Source: Rubrivivax sp.
GTDB lineage: Bacteria; Pseudomonadota; Gammaproteobacteria; Burkholderiales; Burkholderiaceae_C
DNA length: 64,000 nt
Direction of reading: 5' to 3'
Assembly (NCBI GenBank): GCA_016789955.1
Contig: JAEUPB010000075.1
Location: 124,001-188,000 of the forward strand
Shown: piece by piece, positions 61,139 to 64,000 of the stretch
Layout of the letters: every line of letters starts with the position of its first letter
Numbering within the stretch: the first letter of the stretch is position 1
Notes under the pieces: model-generated
Told to the model about the DNA's origin: nothing
Seen by the model: the letters and a program-made list of their open reading frames with translations, nothing else
Database searches by the model: none
Position numbers and translations under genes: made by a program

Positions 61139-62047
61139 ATGATGCTCAGGGACAAGGTGGTGGTGGTGACCGGTGCCGGCGGCGGCATCGGCCGCGAGAT
61201 CGCGCTGGCGATGGCGGCCGAAGGCGCGCGCGTGGTGGTGAACGACATCGGCGCGTCGGTGGGCGGCCAGGGGCACGACGCCGGGCCGGCCCGGCGCGTG
61301 GTGGACGAGATCCGCGCCGCCGGCGGGCAGGCGGTGGCCAACACCGACAGCGTCAGCGACGGTGCCTCGGCTGCCCGCATCGTCGGCACCGCGATCGACG
61401 CCTGGGGCCGCGTGGACGTGGTGGTGAACAACGCCGGCATCCTGCGCGACCGCTACTTCCACAAAATGAGCGCCGAGGAGTTCGACTCGGTCATCCAGGT
61501 GCACCTGTACGGCAGCTTCCACGTCAGCCGCGCCGCCGCGCCGCACTTCAAGGAGCAAGAGAGCGGCTGCTACATCCACATGACGAGCACCTCGGGCCTG
61601 GTGGGCAACTTCGGGCAGGCCAACTACGCGGCGGCCAAGCTCGGCATCGCGGCGATGTCGAAGTCGATCGCGCTGGACATGCACAAGTTCAACGTGCGCT
61701 CGAACTGCATTTCGCCGTTCGCGTGGAGCCGCATGATCGGCTCCATCCCCACCGAGACGCCCGAGGAACAGGCGCGTGTCGAACGGCTCAAGCAGATGAC
61801 GCCGGCCAAGATCGCGCCATTGGCCGTCTGCCTGGCCAGCGACGACGCGAAGGACGTCACCGGCCAGATCTTCGCCGTGCGCAACAACGAGATCTTCCTG
61901 ATGAGCCAGCCGCGCCCGCTGCGCAGCGTGCAGCGCGGCGAGGGCTGGACGCCGCAGAGCGTGGCCGCGCATGCGCTGCCGGCGCTGAAGGCGAGCTTCT
62001 ACGCGCTCGATCGCTCGGCCGACGTGTTCTGCTGGGATCCGGTGTGA
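61139..62047 (+). CDS. MFE-2-type (R)-3-hydroxyacyl-CoA dehydrogenase-like SDR
   Basis: 302 residues, GAGGAG eight bases before the ATG. It matches the dehydrogenase domain of peroxisomal multifunctional enzyme 2: VTGAGGGIGREIA, NDIGASVGGQGHDAGPARRV, VVVNNAGILRDRYFHKMS, GNFGQANYAAAKLGI and FAWSRMIGSIP. In MFE-2 this domain oxidises (R)-3-hydroxyacyl-CoA and is fused to a MaoC hydratase; here hydratase and dehydrogenase are separate genes in one cluster. A C-terminal 70-residue extension has MSQPRPLRSVQRGEGWTP. Confidence 0.87.
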   Translation: MMLRDKVVVVTGAGGGIGREIALAMAAEGARVVVNDIGASVGGQGHDAGPARRVVDEIRAAGGQAVANTDSVSDGASAARIVGTAIDAWGRVDVVVNNAGILRDRYFHKMSAEEFDSVIQVHLYGSFHVSRAAAPHFKEQESGCYIHMTSTSGLVGNFGQANYAAAKLGIAAMSKSIALDMHKFNVRSNCISPFAWSRMIGSIPTETPEEQARVERLKQMTPAKIAPLAVCLASDDAKDVTGQIFAVRNNEIFLMSQPRPLRSVQRGEGWTPQSVAAHALPALKASFYALDRSADVFCWDPV

Positions 62048-62087
62048 TCCGCCGACCCCGGACCCCCACCCCTTCGAGGAGACCTGA

Positions 62088-63065
62088 TTGAACCGATGTT
62101 CCCTCGGCCGCCGTGCCGTGCTCGCGACGCTGGCCGCCACGGCCGTCGCCGCCCCCGCCTGGGCCCAGACCACCTACCCGGGCCAGCCGGTGAAGCTCAT
62201 CGTGCCGTACCCGGCCGGTGGCGCCACCGACATCCTCGGCCGCACGCTGGCGGCGAAGCTGCAGGAGGCCTGGGGCCAGACCGTGCTGGTGGAGAACCGC
62301 GCCGGCGCGTCCGGCACCCTCGGCAACAACGCCGTGGCCAAGGCGGCGCCCGACGGCTACACGGTGCTGGTCGCGATCACCGCGCTGATCCAGCAGCCCT
62401 CGCTGATGGACAAGCTGCCCTACGACCCGCTGAAGGACTTCGCGCCCGTCACGATGATTGCGCGCAGCCCGAGCATGCTGGCGGTGCCGCTGTCGTCGCC
62501 GGCGCGCACGCTGAAGGAGTTCGTCGAGCTGATGAAGAGCCAGCCCGGCAAGCACAGCTTCGGCAGCTACGGCGCGGGCACGTCGTCGCACATCCAGGGC
62601 GCGCTGCTGAACCTGCAGGCGGGGCTGGACCTGGTGCACGTGCCGTTCGCCGGCGCCGCGCCGCTGCTGACCAACCTCGTCGGCGGCCAGCTCTCGTCGG
62701 CCTTCATCGACAGCGCCTCGGCGCGCGCACAGCTCGCCAACATCCGGCCGTTGGCCGTGACCGGCACCGCGCGCATGCCCGGCCTGCCCGACGTGCCCAG
62801 TTTCCAGGAGCTGGGCTACCACTCGTACGACCCCTACGGCTGGTTCGGCGTGTTCCTGCCCGCGGCCACGCCGCCGGCGGTGGTGCAGAAGCTCTCCGAC
62901 GACGTGAACCGCATCCTGCGCCTGCCCGACGTGACGGCGCGCATCGAGGGGCTGGGCCTGCAGGTGGGCGGCGGGCGGCCCGAGGAGTTCCAGCAGACCG
63001 TGCAGCGCGAGCTGGCGCTGTACGCGAAGATCATCCGCGAGGCGAACATCCGGCTGACGCCCTGA
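62088..63065 (+). CDS. Bug/TctC-type tripartite tricarboxylate receptor
   Basis: 325 residues from the TTG at 62088, which has GAGGAGA six bases upstream; no ATG alternative precedes the signal peptide (GRRAVLATLAATAVAAPAWAQ). Family motifs PVKLIVPYPAGGATDILGR, ENRAGASGTLGNN, HVPFAGAAPLLTNLVGG and DVPSFQELGYHSYD are clear. It is the third orphan Bug receptor in the window and lies inside the acyl-CoA cluster, suggesting that the cluster's substrate is an organic acid caught in the periplasm. Confidence 0.91.
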   Translation: MNRCSLGRRAVLATLAATAVAAPAWAQTTYPGQPVKLIVPYPAGGATDILGRTLAAKLQEAWGQTVLVENRAGASGTLGNNAVAKAAPDGYTVLVAITALIQQPSLMDKLPYDPLKDFAPVTMIARSPSMLAVPLSSPARTLKEFVELMKSQPGKHSFGSYGAGTSSHIQGALLNLQAGLDLVHVPFAGAAPLLTNLVGGQLSSAFIDSASARAQLANIRPLAVTGTARMPGLPDVPSFQELGYHSYDPYGWFGVFLPAATPPAVVQKLSDDVNRILRLPDVTARIEGLGLQVGGGRPEEFQQTVQRELALYAKIIREANIRLTP

Positions 63066-63130
63066 CCCTCGCGCCGCGCCGGCGGGACAATGTGCCGCCG
63101 CCGCGTGGCCCGAGCCAGGAGAGACGCCCG

Positions 63131-64000
63131 ATGCATGCCGAGACCGACCCGCACCAGGAGATCCGCGACGCGGTGCGGCAGCTGTGCCGCCAGTTCCCGG
63201 ACGAGTACTTCCGGAAGGTGGACGAGCAGCGCGCCTACCCCGAGGCTTTCGTCGACGCGCTGACGAAGGCCGGCTGGATGGCCGCGCTGATTCCGCAGGA
63301 CTACGGCGGCTCGGGCCTGACGATGGCCGAGGCCTCGGTGATCATGGAGGAGATCAACCGCTCCGGCGGCAACTCCGGCGCCTGCCACGGGCAGATGTAC
63401 GTGATGAACGCCATCGTGCGCAGCGGCTCGGCGGCGCAGAAGCAGCGCTACCTGCCGAAGATCGCCACCGGCGAGCTGCGCATCCAGTCGATGGGCGTCA
63501 CCGAGCCCACCACCGGCAGCGACACGACGAAGCTCAAGACGATGGCCGTGAAGAAGGACGGCCGCTGGGTCATCAACGGCCAGAAGGTCTGGATCTCGCG
63601 CATCCAGCACAGCGACATGATGATCCTGCTGGCGCGCACCACGCCGCTGGCCGAGGTGCAGAAGCGCTCCGAGGGGTTGAGCTGCTTCCTCGTCGACCTG
63701 AAGCAGGCCGTCGGGCACGGCCTGACGGTGCGGCCGATCCTCAACATGGTCAACCACGAGACCAACGAGCTGTTCTTCGACAACCTCGAGATCCCCGAGG
63801 AGAACCTGCTCGGGCCCGAGGGGCGGGGGTTCAAGGTGTTGCTCGACGGGCTGAACGCCGAGCGCACGCTGATCGCCGCCGAGTGCATCGGCGACGGCTA
63901 CTGGTTCATCGACCGTGCGACGAAGTATGCGAACGAGCGTGTCGTGTTCGGCCGCAGGATCGGCCAGAACCAGGGCGTGCAGTTCCCGATCGCCGAGGCC
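63131..64000 (+). CDS. Acyl-CoA dehydrogenase (3' end cut by window)
   Basis: 290 codons are readable from the ATG at 63131, which has GGAGAG upstream, and the frame is open to the last base. Seen are the N-terminal helical domain (LIPQDYGGSGLTMAEASVIMEE), the FAD region SMGVTEPTTGSDTTKLKT and VWISRIQHSDMMILLARTT, and the start of the C-terminal helical domain with FGRRIGQNQGVQFPIAEA. The catalytic Glu lies beyond the window. Fourth acyl-CoA dehydrogenase here. Confidence 0.92.
   Translation, partial: MHAETDPHQEIRDAVRQLCRQFPDEYFRKVDEQRAYPEAFVDALTKAGWMAALIPQDYGGSGLTMAEASVIMEEINRSGGNSGACHGQMYVMNAIVRSGSAAQKQRYLPKIATGELRIQSMGVTEPTTGSDTTKLKTMAVKKDGRWVINGQKVWISRIQHSDMMILLARTTPLAEVQKRSEGLSCFLVDLKQAVGHGLTVRPILNMVNHETNELFFDNLEIPEENLLGPEGRGFKVLLDGLNAERTLIAAECIGDGYWFIDRATKYANERVVFGRRIGQNQGVQFPIAEA

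Overview
The window is a high-GC stretch of bacterial chromosome, densely coding on both strands, with no gene-free stretch above 300 bases. It looks like a betaproteobacterium of the order Burkholderiales, probably near the Rubrivivax/Leptothrix/Aquincola group. This rests on three orphan Bug/TctC-type periplasmic receptors, PEP-CTERM proteins with a PrsT-like TPR protein, the family mix and the GC-rich intergenic repeats; it is inference, not a database result. I saw no rRNA, tRNA, CRISPR array, IS element or prophage.

Layout. 1-4.6 kb: a branched-chain-amino-acid-type ABC importer (livK partial, livH, livM, livG, livF). 4.6-9.3 kb (minus): a PEP-CTERM surface/secreted protein downstream of a very large BTAD-ATPase-TPR regulator. 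9.5-13 kb: an atypical M20 peptidase, small or unknown proteins and a GNAT. 13-18.3 kb (minus): potassium and magnesium transport, with kup, a KdpE-like regulator, a short KdpD-like kinase and corA; an 18-base motif recurs upstream of both kup and the kinase. 18.4-33 kb (plus): a long fatty-acid/CoA catabolic run with FadB-type enzyme, thiolase, haloalkane-dehalogenase-like hydrolase, thioesterases, two acyl-CoA dehydrogenases, SDRs, MDR reductase, GST and GNAT, interrupted by two copies of a dispersed repeat. 33-39.4 kb: a membrane protein, a PEP-CTERM protein head-to-head with prsT, and three genes behind prsT. 40-45.7 kb: a DapA-like aldolase with a Bug receptor, two metallo-beta-lactamase-fold proteins and a PLP enzyme. 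45.8-52 kb: a mechanosensitive channel, toxin-antitoxin genes (vapC fragment, ccdB with a hybrid antitoxin, a PIN/RHH pair), an AraC regulator, a CaiB-type CoA transferase and a Bug receptor. 52.2-64 kb (plus): a second acyl-CoA catabolic cluster with two acyl-CoA ligases, two acyl-CoA dehydrogenases, a heterodimeric MaoC hydratase, an MFE-2-like dehydrogenase, a DECR-like reductase, an SCP-x-like thiolase, hotdog thioesterases and another Bug receptor.

How it fits together: the window carries two beta-oxidation gene sets of different stereochemical type. The first is built on an (S)-specific FadB-like fusion. The second combines MaoC-type (R)-hydratase subunits, an MFE-2-type dehydrogenase, a DECR-type reductase and an SCP-x-type thiolase, the same parts list as peroxisomal beta-oxidation of branched or cyclic side chains. 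That second cluster and the kup/KdpDE-like regulatory unit with its repeated motif are the two most interesting candidates here.
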